Of a stretch of DNA of 64,000 bases, positions 52,515-61,334 are shown piece after piece. The position numbers were made by a program, and so were the translations under genes. Positions within the stretch are counted from its first letter, which is position 1. Every line of letters begins with the position of its first letter. Source of the stretch: Desulfosporosinus hippei DSM 8344 (GTDB lineage Bacteria; Bacillota; Desulfitobacteriia; Desulfitobacteriales; Desulfitobacteriaceae); the NCBI RefSeq assembly GCF_900100785.1, contig NZ_FNCP01000026.1:1-64000 (forward strand). The letters run 5' to 3'. Under the pieces are notes generated by a model. That model was not told the DNA's origin. It saw nothing but the letters and a program-made list of their open reading frames with translations, and did not search any database.

Positions 52515-52579
52515 GATCTCCTGACGTCTCTTAACAAGAGGATACTTAATTCACTTAATCAATAAAAAGGAGTAAGATC

Positions 52580-53257
52580 ATGATCGATTTAGCCCAAAAA
52601 CGACTCTTAAAGTACGTCATTGTTTCACTTGCTTTCGCGCTGATAGTCGGGTGTTCACCCTTAAACGCTCCCAAGGATACCCCTTCAAAGACGACGGATT
52701 CGGCTTCTCAAACTCCTCCCTCGTCCTCTGCACCCCAAACCAGGGATGAGGCCAAGGAGTTATTGCTAAATATTAAGGGAGCCGCGGAGCAAGGGAAAGT
52801 GATTAACTGTAATTTTCCTGTGAAGACAACCGTGATTGAAGATGTTAAGAGTCAATGGGGAGAGCCAGAAAAGGTTGATTGGGTGGCCGCCGCGAAGGGG
52901 AACTACGCTACCTACTCCAAACAGGCAATGGTTTTTGGCTTCAACAAAGGTTCTCAAATCTTCGAAGTCCGATCCTTTGATCCACAATTACAGCAGCTAT
53001 CCTTGGCTAAGACAAAGGAACTATTCGGGGATCCGGCTTATAATGCTAAAACCAAAGTTGAGAATGGGCCCTTTTATGATAAAAAAGTAAATGGAGAGGA
53101 AATCATTGGCTATACAGTGGGTTCGGAATATAAAATTGAGTTTGTGTTCCCAATACCAACAGCCACTGATTCGAATCCAATGATGGATCATTATCTTGTT
53201 CTTTATCCGAGGGGTACCGTGAACAATATGGCAGATGATCCGGGGCGGCAATGGTAA
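52580..53257 (+). CDS. YjgB/DUF4309-like lipoprotein
   Basis: 225 aa. A signal peptide with lipobox LIVGC ends at Cys25, then a Ser/Thr/Pro linker, then a DUF4309-like domain: VIEDVKSQWGEPEKVDWV, ATYSKQAMVFGFNKGSQIFEVRSFD, SLAKTKELFGDPAY. Secreted and lipid-anchored. Function unknown. AAGGAG precedes ATG 52580. Confidence 0.82.
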   Translation: MIDLAQKRLLKYVIVSLAFALIVGCSPLNAPKDTPSKTTDSASQTPPSSSAPQTRDEAKELLLNIKGAAEQGKVINCNFPVKTTVIEDVKSQWGEPEKVDWVAAAKGNYATYSKQAMVFGFNKGSQIFEVRSFDPQLQQLSLAKTKELFGDPAYNAKTKVENGPFYDKKVNGEEIIGYTVGSEYKIEFVFPIPTATDSNPMMDHYLVLYPRGTVNNMADDPGRQW

Positions 53258-53319
53258 TTGAATCAGGAAGTCCGATGAAATTAAATTAGTGATTTTTAAC
53301 TATAGAGAGAGTGTGGTTA

Positions 53320-53360
53320 GAATAACCCCATAATTCTTTGGAAGAATTATGGGGTTATTC
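53320..53360 (+). terminator. 19-bp perfect hairpin, strong terminator
   Basis: GAATAACCCCATAATTCTT (53320-53338) pairs with its perfect complement at 53342-53360, TTGAAATTTTT follows. First of two tandem hairpins after the YjgB-like gene. Confidence 0.85.
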
Positions 53361-53371
53361 TTGAAATTTTT

Positions 53372-53401
53372 AGGGTTCTCAGAAAGACTTCTGAGAACCC
53401 T
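53372..53401 (+). terminator. Second tandem hairpin
   Basis: AGGGTTCTCAGAA (53372-53384) pairs with TTCTGAGAACCCT (53389-53401), AATTTT follows. Confidence 0.75.
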
Positions 53402-53497
53402 AATTTTATGGGTGAAAATATCAGAGGTAGAACGAGCTCACATGGATCATAGCTTACTACTGTCCAATTGCCCCTTGATATTAAAGAACAGTGGTGT

Positions 53498-53550
53498 TTG
53501 ACTAAAACTTTTAGTGGGCTTATACTAAACTAGTAAACTACTAGTTTAGT
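53498..53550 (+). promoter_or_regulatory. Promoter and overlapping operator palindrome upstream of the DUF6530 gene
   Basis: TTGACT (53498-53503), 17 nt, TATACT (53521-53526). The palindrome ACTAAACTAGTA-AAC-TACTAGTTTAGT (53524-53550) overlaps the -10 and the start point, as expected of a repressor site. Confidence 0.72.
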
Positions 53551-53589
53551 AAATAAGTAGATTATTAATAAGAGACGAGGGAGATTACC

Positions 53590-54069
53590 ATGAAAATACC
53601 GACAACCCTGAAGCATAAGCCAGTAATTGTATCTGAAAACTATGAGAATGTTGATGGGAGATATGCCTATAATTCAGATGCTAAAGGTCTTTCATTAGGT
53701 TTAGCCCAGTGGAATGATCGTGGTAAGGTAGACGTATCTGCAAAAGTATGGAGATATACGGGAGAAAAATGGTCGAGACAGTCAGAGGAATTACCTATGC
53801 ATCGTGTCCTCGACCTGGCAATACTAATTTGTCGAACTAAACTTCATTTTCGAGAAGCCTACCGCTATGAGAATTTATATGATGCCAATAATCCTGTAAT
53901 TGATAGAATTGGCATACAGGGTGATGCCATGACGGTGGCTGTATGTACTGGAAACGAAAAAATCAATGAGGATATCAAATTGTTCAACCAAGCACTAAGC
54001 ACTGATGATGAACTCGTCGGAGAACGTTTACGTACTTTATCTAGGATTCTTAAGGAGATGGGATATTAG
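53590..54069 (+). CDS. DUF6530-like protein
   Basis: 159 aa. MKIPTTLKHKPVIVSENYEN, GRYAYNSDAKGLSLGLAQWNDRG, VDVSAKVWRYTGEKWSRQSEELPMHRVLDLAILICR and GERLRTLSRILKEMGY match proteins usually annotated DUF6530. Soluble; role unknown. ATG 53590 is preceded by GACGAGGGAG. Three nt after its stop a GIY-YIG-like gene begins. Confidence 0.78.
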   Translation: MKIPTTLKHKPVIVSENYENVDGRYAYNSDAKGLSLGLAQWNDRGKVDVSAKVWRYTGEKWSRQSEELPMHRVLDLAILICRTKLHFREAYRYENLYDANNPVIDRIGIQGDAMTVAVCTGNEKINEDIKLFNQALSTDDELVGERLRTLSRILKEMGY

Positions 54070-54072
54070 CAC

Positions 54073-54417
54073 ATGGATAGAAAGAAAGAGTTGAAAGAAC
54101 AATATTTACAGATGAAGCCGGAAATGGGAATACTGATAATTCGATCAAAGCATAATAATAAGTGTTTTATCCAAGTTAGCCAAAGGTTACAAGCTACCCT
54201 AAATAGACTTAAATTCCAATTAGACCTAGGTTCTCATCGTAACTCAGAGTTACAAAAGGAATGGAAAGAATATGGAGAAGGAAGCTTTACGATTGAGGTA
54301 TTGGAGAAGCTTGAATATGATAAAGATGAAACAAAAACTGATTATACTGATGATTTAGCACTGTTGCAGATGGAATGGGAAGAAAAAATGGGCAGAGAAA
54401 AAGTTGAGTTTTATTAA
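54073..54417 (+). CDS. GIY-YIG-like nuclease-fold protein
   Basis: 114 aa. MGILIIRSKHNNKCFIQVS occupies the GIY-YIG position but the tyrosines are replaced, and ELQKEWKEYGEGSFTIEVLEKLEYD follows with the helix that normally carries the metal Glu. The family is often annotated GIY-YIG nuclease; catalytic activity is doubtful. Likely cotranscribed with the DUF6530-like gene. Confidence 0.78.
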   Translation: MDRKKELKEQYLQMKPEMGILIIRSKHNNKCFIQVSQRLQATLNRLKFQLDLGSHRNSELQKEWKEYGEGSFTIEVLEKLEYDKDETKTDYTDDLALLQMEWEEKMGREKVEFY

Positions 54418-54429
54418 AAGACGTAAGTA

Positions 54430-54452
54430 AAGGCCACGCAATGCGTGGCCTT
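54430..54452. terminator. Terminator shared by the GIY-YIG-like and NlpC/P60 genes
   Basis: AAGGCCACGC (54430-54439) pairs with GCGTGGCCTT (54443-54452) around AAT; between convergent genes. Confidence 0.82.
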
Positions 54453-54521
54453 AAGATTTGTATGCCCCCCACTTATTGTAAGTGGTAAGCTCAAAATTAA
54501 GTTTCAGGCTGATTCAGTGTA

Positions 54522-55193
54522 TTAATACACCCGTTTCGCTCCTACATAGGCCTTGGACCAATAGGGAGTAAACCCATAGATAGCAATTCCTTTACTGCTT
54601 GTAGCACTAATAAATTGATTATCCCCAATGTAGATTCCTACATGACTTATTTGTTTTCCCGGAACAAGGTTAAAGAAAACTAAATCACCAGCAATTAAGT
54701 TGTTAAAGCTTACAGAGGTTCCAATACCGTATTGATCAAGGCTAACCCGAGGCAGAGTAATGTTTTGGCTGGCAAAAACATAACGAGTAAATCCGGAACA
54801 ATCAAAGCCTGATGGAGTTGTGCCTCCCCATTTATAGGGAACGCCTAAAAAGCTTTTGGCTTTACTTATGAGTTGATTTGTCTTTTCCTGTGGCGAAACT
54901 TTCGCCTGCGGTAAAGCCTTGGCATTTTTCAAGGCCTCTAATGTTTGGGGCCCGACAATTCCATCTACCAATAAATTTTGATCTCGTTGAAATGCTTGAA
55001 CAGCAGTGTTAGTCTTATTTCCGAAAATGCCATCAACTGTACCAACATCATAATTTAAGGCTTGGAGATCTGATTGTAACATTCGAATCTCTGAACCTGT
55101 GGAGCCTACCTGAAATGTTGCAGCTTCAACTGCTGAAGCAGAAGCGATAATAGTCATAATAACTAATATCATTAAGATAATCCCTTTTTTCAC
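54522..55193 (-). CDS. Secreted NlpC/P60 endopeptidase with peptidoglycan-binding domain
   Basis: 223 aa. Signal peptide (about 1-24, ending ASAVEA). Peptidoglycan-binding domain 1 at about 25-95 (GSEIRMLQSDLQALNYDVGTVDGIFGNKT). NlpC/P60 domain from about 105: GVPYKWGGTTPSGFDCSGFTRYVF (catalytic Cys), ISHVGIYIGDNQFI (His). Cleaves D-Glu-mesoDAP or similar stem peptide bonds. GTG 55193 follows AGGGG. Convergent with the GIY-YIG-like gene. Confidence 0.92.
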   Translation of the reverse strand: MKKGIILMILVIMTIIASASAVEAATFQVGSTGSEIRMLQSDLQALNYDVGTVDGIFGNKTNTAVQAFQRDQNLLVDGIVGPQTLEALKNAKALPQAKVSPQEKTNQLISKAKSFLGVPYKWGGTTPSGFDCSGFTRYVFASQNITLPRVSLDQYGIGTSVSFNNLIAGDLVFFNLVPGKQISHVGIYIGDNQFISATSSKGIAIYGFTPYWSKAYVGAKRVY

Positions 55194-55403
55194 TTATAAC
55201 TACCCCTTTCCTGTATTGCTACCCTCAAGGCCTCGTAGAGTGAAGTATACATGCTGACCACTTGAAAGTATAGTACAAGTTGTTGGCTGTATACCCATAT
55301 TTAGCCTATTAGATATTAGAATACAGTTTATATACTTGGGGTACATTTTCTTTTTTAGGGTAGGATAATATATACCAAAATTGCTAAGGTGAGGAGGAAA
55401 GCT

Positions 55404-56273
55404 ATGCAAAAGGTTTTTGTCGCTGAAATTGGGAATGAGAGTATAGTTATTAAGGCCTTTGTTGATTTAGATACTGCAAATCCTAAGCTGCTTGGACAAG
55501 GAATCTCTTATACTACTGTACCTCATAGTGATATTGAAGCAGGATTAAATTCTGCTGTTCAAGATTTAGAAAAAGAGATTGGGACTGTAGGTTCTTTAGA
55601 TGAGATAACTATATACGCCTCGAGTCTAGTGCCACCCCATCGACTGGAGAAGCTTAAGGTGCCATCTTACCTAAAAAACAAACTAAGGCCAACCTCGGAA
55701 GCAATCCTGCGGGCAGCCCAAGTGATTTATGAGGAGGTGGGAGAAGTATTAGTCATTGATGTTAGTCCAGTATGGACAAACGTCTATTCGATTATTGAAG
55801 ATATTTCTCAGGAAACGATGGCAGAAGACTTAAATGTTATTAACAATCCTCTGCCCTTAGTGAAGCTCATTGGAGAAAAGAAGCTTATGGAGCATTATGG
55901 AAGTGAGTGGGGAAAACTAAATACTATAAATCCGAAAACCCCAAAAGAGATGATCTTTTGTGCTGAGTTGACAGCTGCAGCGATTGGGTTTGCTCTGAAA
56001 AGACATGCTAAAAGTCTAAACAAGAAAAATGTAAATTTCAATAAAATTCGCTGGATTGTAGGAACTGGGGTGGGACTTACTCAGTTTCCCAATGCTCTGG
56101 AGATTTTTCAAGAAACCATTGAAAAATTAAGGGATAGGTTATTTGAGGATAGAAAAGGAATAGCTATCCTCTTAGACAAAGACTGCATTTTGACCTCTTT
56201 AGGTGTCATACCCAAAGCTTATCAAAAAGCTACCTGGCAGCTAATGCGTGAATCCTTTGGCTTGGAGAATTAA
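55404..56273 (+). CDS. MutL/GlmL-like protein
   Basis: 289 aa, ASKHA-like. Start QKVFVAEIGNESIVIKAFVD, VLVIDVSPVWTNVYSI in the middle, RWIVGTGVGLTQFPNALEIFQE and ILLDKDCILTSLGVIPKAYQKA at the end resemble the glutamate mutase MutL/GlmL family (PF13941), which is longer (about 450 aa) and neighbours mutS/mutE. Here no mutase genes are present and the protein is short, so it may be a divergent relative. AGGAGG serves ATG 55404; the frame opens at 55389. Confidence 0.6.
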   Translation: MQKVFVAEIGNESIVIKAFVDLDTANPKLLGQGISYTTVPHSDIEAGLNSAVQDLEKEIGTVGSLDEITIYASSLVPPHRLEKLKVPSYLKNKLRPTSEAILRAAQVIYEEVGEVLVIDVSPVWTNVYSIIEDISQETMAEDLNVINNPLPLVKLIGEKKLMEHYGSEWGKLNTINPKTPKEMIFCAELTAAAIGFALKRHAKSLNKKNVNFNKIRWIVGTGVGLTQFPNALEIFQETIEKLRDRLFEDRKGIAILLDKDCILTSLGVIPKAYQKATWQLMRESFGLEN

Positions 56274-56306
56274 CCGGAGAGATTCTGTTTCTAAAGGAGT
56301 TATCAG

Positions 56307-56921
56307 ATGAGGAACCAATTTAGCAAGCTAGCCCTTGGAATTGCGTTGTTGTTTCTAACTGTTCTAATAGTTACTGCTATCTCGGAAATCCTATCTCGGC
56401 AATGGAGTCGGTTAGGTCTCACAACCCTTACAATGGTTTGTGTTTTTCTTCCATTTGCCACTGTCTGTCTGGCTAGTCATCTAAACATAAGATTACCGTC
56501 CAGTTTTCCCTCGGTAACGCTAGTGTTTATAATACTTGCGCAATATTTTGGCGAATTTAAGAATTTCTATTATATGTATTGGTGGTGGGATTTGCTTCTG
56601 CACTCAGTTTTTGGGAGTTATGTGGTTATAGTATCACTAGCTATACTCCAAGGGACTTTTAGAAAAAGACAAGAAGTATCTGACCTACGATTTATAGTAA
56701 TCGAGCTGATAACTGCTTTCAGTGTTACAATTACATTAGGAACTATCTGGGAAATATTTGAGTTTCTTGGAGATTACTTTTTTAAGACGAGTATGGTTAA
56801 GGGAGGACTTGACGATACTCTAACGGATCTGATCGTAAAAACAACGGCAGCCCTACTAACATCAATATATTTATATATTCGAAGCTCATCAAGTAAAAAG
56901 CTTAAGGATGAGATTGTATAA
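56307..56921 (+). CDS. Membrane protein distantly related to DUF2238/YjdF
   Basis: 204 aa, about six helices. WWWDLLLHSVFGSYVV, GTIWEIFEFLGDYFF and DDTLTDLIVKTTAALL carry the same acidic-aromatic pattern (D-x-x-x-H, E-x-x-E-F, D-T-x-x-D) as the YjdF-type protein at 3643. Function unknown. AAGGAG lies 10 nt before the ATG; it follows the MutL-like gene by 33 nt. Confidence 0.7.
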   Translation: MRNQFSKLALGIALLFLTVLIVTAISEILSRQWSRLGLTTLTMVCVFLPFATVCLASHLNIRLPSSFPSVTLVFIILAQYFGEFKNFYYMYWWWDLLLHSVFGSYVVIVSLAILQGTFRKRQEVSDLRFIVIELITAFSVTITLGTIWEIFEFLGDYFFKTSMVKGGLDDTLTDLIVKTTAALLTSIYLYIRSSSSKKLKDEIV

Positions 56922-57067
56922 TCTTTTGGAATAACAATAATCCTTTCTGGTATGCAGGATTATCAGATTTTCTAGCGAAATTATGATTGGTAGGTATTAT
57001 TTTCTATTATTTACATCGACAGAGCTCCTTTTATTAATATAGCTTAGATGAAAGGTATGATTGGGCA

Positions 57068-58252
57068 ATGATTTCAAAAAAAATGCAAGAGCAAGTAAAA
57101 AACAGTTCCGTAATTCGGGCAATGTTTGAAGAAGGTAAAAGGTTAGCAGATATTTATGGCGCAGAAAATGTGTTTGATTTTAGCCTAGGGAACCCGAATG
57201 TAGAACCACCTGAAGAAGTAAAAAATGCAATCCTAGAGGTTGTAAATGATAGTAATTCCACAGGGATTCATGGATACATGAATAACTCTGGGTATGAAAA
57301 TGTGAGAGCTGCAATTGCAAATTCCATTAATAATAAGTTTGGTACTGCTTTTACTCCCAAAAACATTATCATGACGGTTGGCGCAGCCGGGGGCCTAAAC
57401 GTTATTTTAAAGACCCTGCTTAATCCCAAGGACGAGGTCATTACCTTTGCTCCTTTTTTTGGAGAGTACAGAAATTATGTTAAAAACTATGACGGCGAAT
57501 TAGTGGTAGTTTCCCCTAATACTATTGACTTCCAACCCAACCTAGAGGAATTCAAGGAGAAAATCACCGCAAATACTAAAGCTGTTATTATCAATTCTCC
57601 TAATAATCCTACCGGGGTTATCTATTCCGAAGAGACCATTATTAAGCTTTCCAATATACTTAGAGAGAAACAAAAGGAATTGGGAACCGATATCTATATC
57701 ATTGCAGATGAACCTTATCGAGAACTTGCTTATGATAATGCTGAAGTCCCCTATCTCTCTAAATATTATGAGAACACGATTATTGGCTACTCTTATAGTA
57801 AGTCACTTTCTCTACCGGGAGAACGAATTGGCTATTTAGTTATTTCCGATCAGGCGGCTGATTACGAGAATATTGTTGCGGCAGCGAATATTGCGAATCG
57901 CATTTTGGGTTTTGTTAATGCTCCGGCCCTATTCCAACGGGTCATTGCCAAGTGCTTAGATGCTAAAGTTGATCTTGAGGTGTACAATAAAAATCGTGAA
58001 CTTCTCTATAAAGGTTTATTATCTTTTGGTTACGAATGCATCAAACCTGAGGGAGCATTTTACATGTTTGTCAAAACCCCGATTGAGAATGATGCTGAAT
58101 TCTGTAGTTTGGCTAACAAGAAAAATATTCTCATTGTTCCCGGATCCGCCTTTGGTTGCCCGGGATATGTACGTATTGCTTATTGTGTTGCTTATCAAAC
58201 CATCGAAAAGGCTTTACCTGGCTTTAAGGCTTTAATCGAAGAATTAAAATAG
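57068..58252 (+). CDS. Class I/II PLP-dependent aminotransferase
   Basis: 394 aa. VFDFSLGNPNVEPPEEV, VGAAGGLNVILKTLLNPKDEVI, INSPNNPTGVIY (PLP contacts), IADEPYRELAYD, SYSKSLSLPGERIGYL (Schiff-base Lys), and GAFYMFVKTP, VPGSAFGCPGYVRIAY. Fold type I, similar to aspartate/aromatic aminotransferases of Clostridia. Substrate not fixed. ATG 57068 has a poor ribosome site. Confidence 0.93.
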   Translation: MISKKMQEQVKNSSVIRAMFEEGKRLADIYGAENVFDFSLGNPNVEPPEEVKNAILEVVNDSNSTGIHGYMNNSGYENVRAAIANSINNKFGTAFTPKNIIMTVGAAGGLNVILKTLLNPKDEVITFAPFFGEYRNYVKNYDGELVVVSPNTIDFQPNLEEFKEKITANTKAVIINSPNNPTGVIYSEETIIKLSNILREKQKELGTDIYIIADEPYRELAYDNAEVPYLSKYYENTIIGYSYSKSLSLPGERIGYLVISDQAADYENIVAAANIANRILGFVNAPALFQRVIAKCLDAKVDLEVYNKNRELLYKGLLSFGYECIKPEGAFYMFVKTPIENDAEFCSLANKKNILIVPGSAFGCPGYVRIAYCVAYQTIEKALPGFKALIEELK

Positions 58253-58332
58253 GCTTAGAGGCTTTGGATAAAGACCAGTCTTAATTTGCTAGATCCGTTG
58301 GGTAGGGTAGAAGGGTATTGTTTAGACTAAAT

Positions 58333-58378
58333 AAGAGCAAGAAGCTAGCCCCTCAAGGGGGTGCTTCTTGCTCTTTTA
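58333..58378 (+). terminator. Terminator of the aminotransferase gene
   Basis: AAGAGCAAGAAGC (58333-58345) pairs with GCTTCTTGCTCTT (58363-58375); inner CCCC/GGGG; TTTT follows. Confidence 0.88.
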
Positions 58379-58406
58379 AGTAGGATGTGAGGAGCTGAAT
58401 TAGTGA

Positions 58407-59573
58407 ATGTACATTTCTTGCAGTGCAGAACAAAGTATATTGGAAATTCCCAATGATGGGGAATCCCTCATCGCTGGGTATTGGAGCCATGAAAGGGGTA
58501 TGTGCTCACAGCCAATTCTCTTGCAATGGAAGGATGGGAAAGTCAAATCATTGAAGTCAGTAAGTTATTTAGAGGCTTACCCTCAAACATCATTGCAATG
58601 GGATCAGTACTTTCTCATACCTGGATGGATCGATGCCCACGTACATTTGGCCTTAGATAGCCTTGATTTCTATCAGTGTTTGGAAAAATGGAGTCAGCCA
58701 GCCTTGATAGAGGATAACATTAAAGTTTACCTGCGGAGATACTTGGAGAAGGGAATTGTTGCGATTCGCGACGGAGGGGACTTGCCGGGATTTTCCTGGA
58801 CGGCTAAACACAAGGTTGAAGAAGGAATCTGGTCGGGGCCCCAGGTGATATCTGTTCACGAGGCCGTAGGGCGAGCAGGAATGTACGGACGTTTCCTTGG
58901 CCGAGGTTTTCAGAATCTGACTGAGTGGCAAGAGGAGAAGAGTAGTTTTTTTAACCAAGGGATTGACCAACTTAAAGTAATCGTGACAGGCTTGATTAAG
59001 TTTGATGACTTTAATAGAGTCGGCCCAACTCAGTGGACCGTAGCAGAATTAAAAGAGATTGTGGAAACAGCCCATGCACGTCAAGCCCTTGTCATGGCTC
59101 ATGCCAGTGGAGAAGAGGGGATTTCCGTCGCTATATCTGCCGGAGTAGATTCCATCGAACACGGTTATTACATGACCTCTCGAAATCTTGAGTTAATGAA
59201 AGAAAAAGGCATTGCTTGGGTACCAACGGTTGCTCCTATAGGAAATATTTTAAAATATCCAACCAATCGATATTCAAGGCATGAACTTGATACCTTGAAA
59301 CGCATTCTTGATACTCACTTGGCTAGGATTTACGAGGCCTATTGTTTAAACCTCCGCCTTGGTGTTGGCACTGACGCAGGTGCCTATCAAGTGCCGCATG
59401 GAGATAGCTTTTATGATGAAATTGAGTGGCTGGTTCAGGCTGGAATTCCGAAATTAGAAGTCTTTGGCAAGGCTACACATGAAAATGCCCAAATCTTAGG
59501 TCAAACTGAATTAGGGAAGTTAGAGATAGGTACCCCCATGAACCAATTACAATTGGTCAAGAACTTTAATTAA
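58407..59573 (+). CDS. Amidohydrolase-family protein
   Basis: 388 aa. LIPGWIDAHVHLALD holds the first HxH, KVIVTGLIKFD a likely bridging-Lys region, ALVMAHASGEEG and SIEHGYYM further His ligands, LGVGTDAGAYQVPHGDSF the catalytic Asp. The layout resembles imidazolonepropionase-type or prolidase-type amidohydrolases. Substrate unknown. GAGGAG precedes ATG 58407. Confidence 0.85.
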   Translation: MYISCSAEQSILEIPNDGESLIAGYWSHERGMCSQPILLQWKDGKVKSLKSVSYLEAYPQTSLQWDQYFLIPGWIDAHVHLALDSLDFYQCLEKWSQPALIEDNIKVYLRRYLEKGIVAIRDGGDLPGFSWTAKHKVEEGIWSGPQVISVHEAVGRAGMYGRFLGRGFQNLTEWQEEKSSFFNQGIDQLKVIVTGLIKFDDFNRVGPTQWTVAELKEIVETAHARQALVMAHASGEEGISVAISAGVDSIEHGYYMTSRNLELMKEKGIAWVPTVAPIGNILKYPTNRYSRHELDTLKRILDTHLARIYEAYCLNLRLGVGTDAGAYQVPHGDSFYDEIEWLVQAGIPKLEVFGKATHENAQILGQTELGKLEIGTPMNQLQLVKNFN

Positions 59574-59590
59574 CTGTTACTATGATATGA

Positions 59591-60391
59591 TTAAGTATGT
59601 CTTGAAGCGATCTTTTGAAACATCACTAATAGTCCAACACAGAGCCGATAGATGGAATCGATTTTGAGATTTTCATCTGCCGTCATGTCGAAGAAAATAT
59701 TGAGTTGAGATTTTAGATCTTCAACAGGCTTTTTATAGCAGATTAATAAGGGGACTTTTGGCAGAGGGTATAAAACAAGAGAAATATCCGAGGAATAACT
59801 GTTTTCTACGGGCTTGCCATTAAAAATCAGGATTAAATCCTCAATAAGATCCGGATAGCTATCGATAAGCTGCTTTAAAGGCTCTTCAAACCTTTTCTCA
59901 AAAAATGAAATCCAGACAGTGTCACTGCTAAGTTCCTTAAAAGTGACCCATTTTCCGGAAAGATCTTTGCCGGCGCTGTGAATAATATAATTAAGTAACG
60001 GGACAATCACCCAGACGTTGATATGGCAGTCAGATATGAAATTACCTTTGGAATCAACGGTGAAGTCTTTGCCGAGACACTTAACGGTTAGCTTATCTCC
60101 GGATAACTTGGCTCCTAAGCGCTCAACTGCAGCCGAAAAGTCTACATTCAATATCTCTTCTTTTAAAGGAACGAGTATTTGTTTTAATTGTTCTTCAGGA
60201 GTCATTTGCCTAACGATTTGACCATTAAGTTCTTCGAGGGCCTCTTTTTCCAGGTGAGGGCATTCATTGATACGTTTATCACCTTTAATTATTGCAGCAG
60301 CAAACGCCAAACATGTTGGAGCTCCACATAGTTTGCAATTCGACTTTGGAAGTACCTTGTATATACTTAGCGGATTATCTAGTTTCGACAT
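59591..60391 (-). CDS. DUF3786 protein with N-terminal 4Fe-4S domain
   Basis: 266 aa. The N-terminus has C19-x2-C22-x4-C27-x16-C44 (SNCKLCGAPTCLAFA...NECPH), the (Fe-S) module of CO dehydrogenase/acetyl-CoA synthase gamma-type proteins. The rest matches DUF3786: SDKLTVKCLGKDFTVD-like strand, GNFISDCHINVWVIVPLLNYI, WVTFKELS. Function unknown; anaerobes only. AAAGGAG serves ATG 60391; the frame opens at 60448. Confidence 0.88.
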   Translation of the reverse strand: MSKLDNPLSIYKVLPKSNCKLCGAPTCLAFAAAIIKGDKRINECPHLEKEALEELNGQIVRQMTPEEQLKQILVPLKEEILNVDFSAAVERLGAKLSGDKLTVKCLGKDFTVDSKGNFISDCHINVWVIVPLLNYIIHSAGKDLSGKWVTFKELSSDTVWISFFEKRFEEPLKQLIDSYPDLIEDLILIFNGKPVENSYSSDISLVLYPLPKVPLLICYKKPVEDLKSQLNIFFDMTADENLKIDSIYRLCVGLLVMFQKIASRHT

Positions 60392-60719
60392 ATAAAATAC
60401 TCCTTTCGAAAAAAGTTCTTGGCAAAATTGATAGAATTCAAATTCCAAACCTTTTAAACTTTAGATTCTATAACTAGACTTTATTTCCTGCATTTTAGCT
60501 CTATTTATGGAAATTACTGTTGATCAGCCCTCTGTAAGAAATCTTAATTCATTGAAACATGGCTTGGGAGTCTTTATTCTTGCCAAAGGGTGATATAGAA
60601 TGTAGCTGAGTAGTTTTAGTGAGGAAGTTTCAAATCGGGAGGCAATATGTTGGTTGTAGGTCTTAGTTAGTTAATAATCAGAGAGAAATCTTGGACTATA
60701 GAGGGAGAGATGTTAAATT
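60392..60719. other. Intergenic stretch without a recognised gene
   Basis: 328 nt between divergent genes. It must hold the promoters for the DUF3786 gene and the small membrane genes, but I could not assign a clear -35/-10 pair. Confidence 0.5.
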
Positions 60720-60893
60720 ATGGGAAATTATTTAGCTGGGTTAGGGTTTCAAGAAATACTAATCGGAGGATTAGGAATCCTTGCTGTGGGTTTTATTTTG
60801 AAAAAGCTGTTCAAATTGGCGATTAGTATAGCAGTAGTAATAGTACTTGTTTATTATGGATTACCGGTACTTCAGACTGTCATGACTAAGTAG
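60720..60893 (+). CDS. Small membrane protein, 57 aa
   Basis: MGNYLAGLGFQEILIGGLG, then a hydrophobic stretch ILAVGFILKKLFKLAISIAV and VIVLVYYGLPVLQTV. Two membrane segments split by a KK pair. GAGGGAG lies 13-19 nt upstream, a loose fit. It stops 12 nt before the YccF gene. Function unknown. Confidence 0.6.
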   Translation: MGNYLAGLGFQEILIGGLGILAVGFILKKLFKLAISIAVVIVLVYYGLPVLQTVMTK

Positions 60894-60905
60894 CGGGAGG
60901 GCAAG

Positions 60906-61268
60906 ATGAATATCATTGGCAATATAATCTGGCTAGTATTTGGAGGCGTCCTTGCTGCAATTGTCTGGTTCTTAGCAGGGGTATTATTATGTATAACAGT
61001 TATCGGCCTCCCCTTCGGCCTTCAATGTTTTAAGATCTCGTTCTTTGTATTGTGGCCTTTCGGGAAGGAAATTGAACTCGGTCATTTTGGAGCGGGTGGA
61101 TTAATATTTAATATCATTTGGCTTTTCGTTTTTGGTTGGGAGTTTGCAATAGCTCATTTAATTATTGGTGGGATTTTTTGTATAACAATTGTTGGTATTC
61201 CTTTTGGTCTTCAACATTTTAAATTTGCGAAACTGGGGTTGATACCTTTCGGGGCAAAAATACGTTAG
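60906..61268 (+). CDS. YccF-domain membrane protein
   Basis: 120 aa. Two related halves, GVLLCITVIGLPFGLQCFKI and GGIFCITIVGIPFGLQHFKF, each after a membrane helix, define the YccF domain. Inner membrane, function unknown. GGGAGGG precedes ATG 60906. Preceded by a 57-aa membrane protein, maybe cotranscribed. Confidence 0.92.
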   Translation: MNIIGNIIWLVFGGVLAAIVWFLAGVLLCITVIGLPFGLQCFKISFFVLWPFGKEIELGHFGAGGLIFNIIWLFVFGWEFAIAHLIIGGIFCITIVGIPFGLQHFKFAKLGLIPFGAKIR

Positions 61269-61334
61269 CATATCCCTTCTTCTCTGTGACATATTATACA
61301 GTGGCAGATAATATCTAGAGAGGATGAGTAAATA

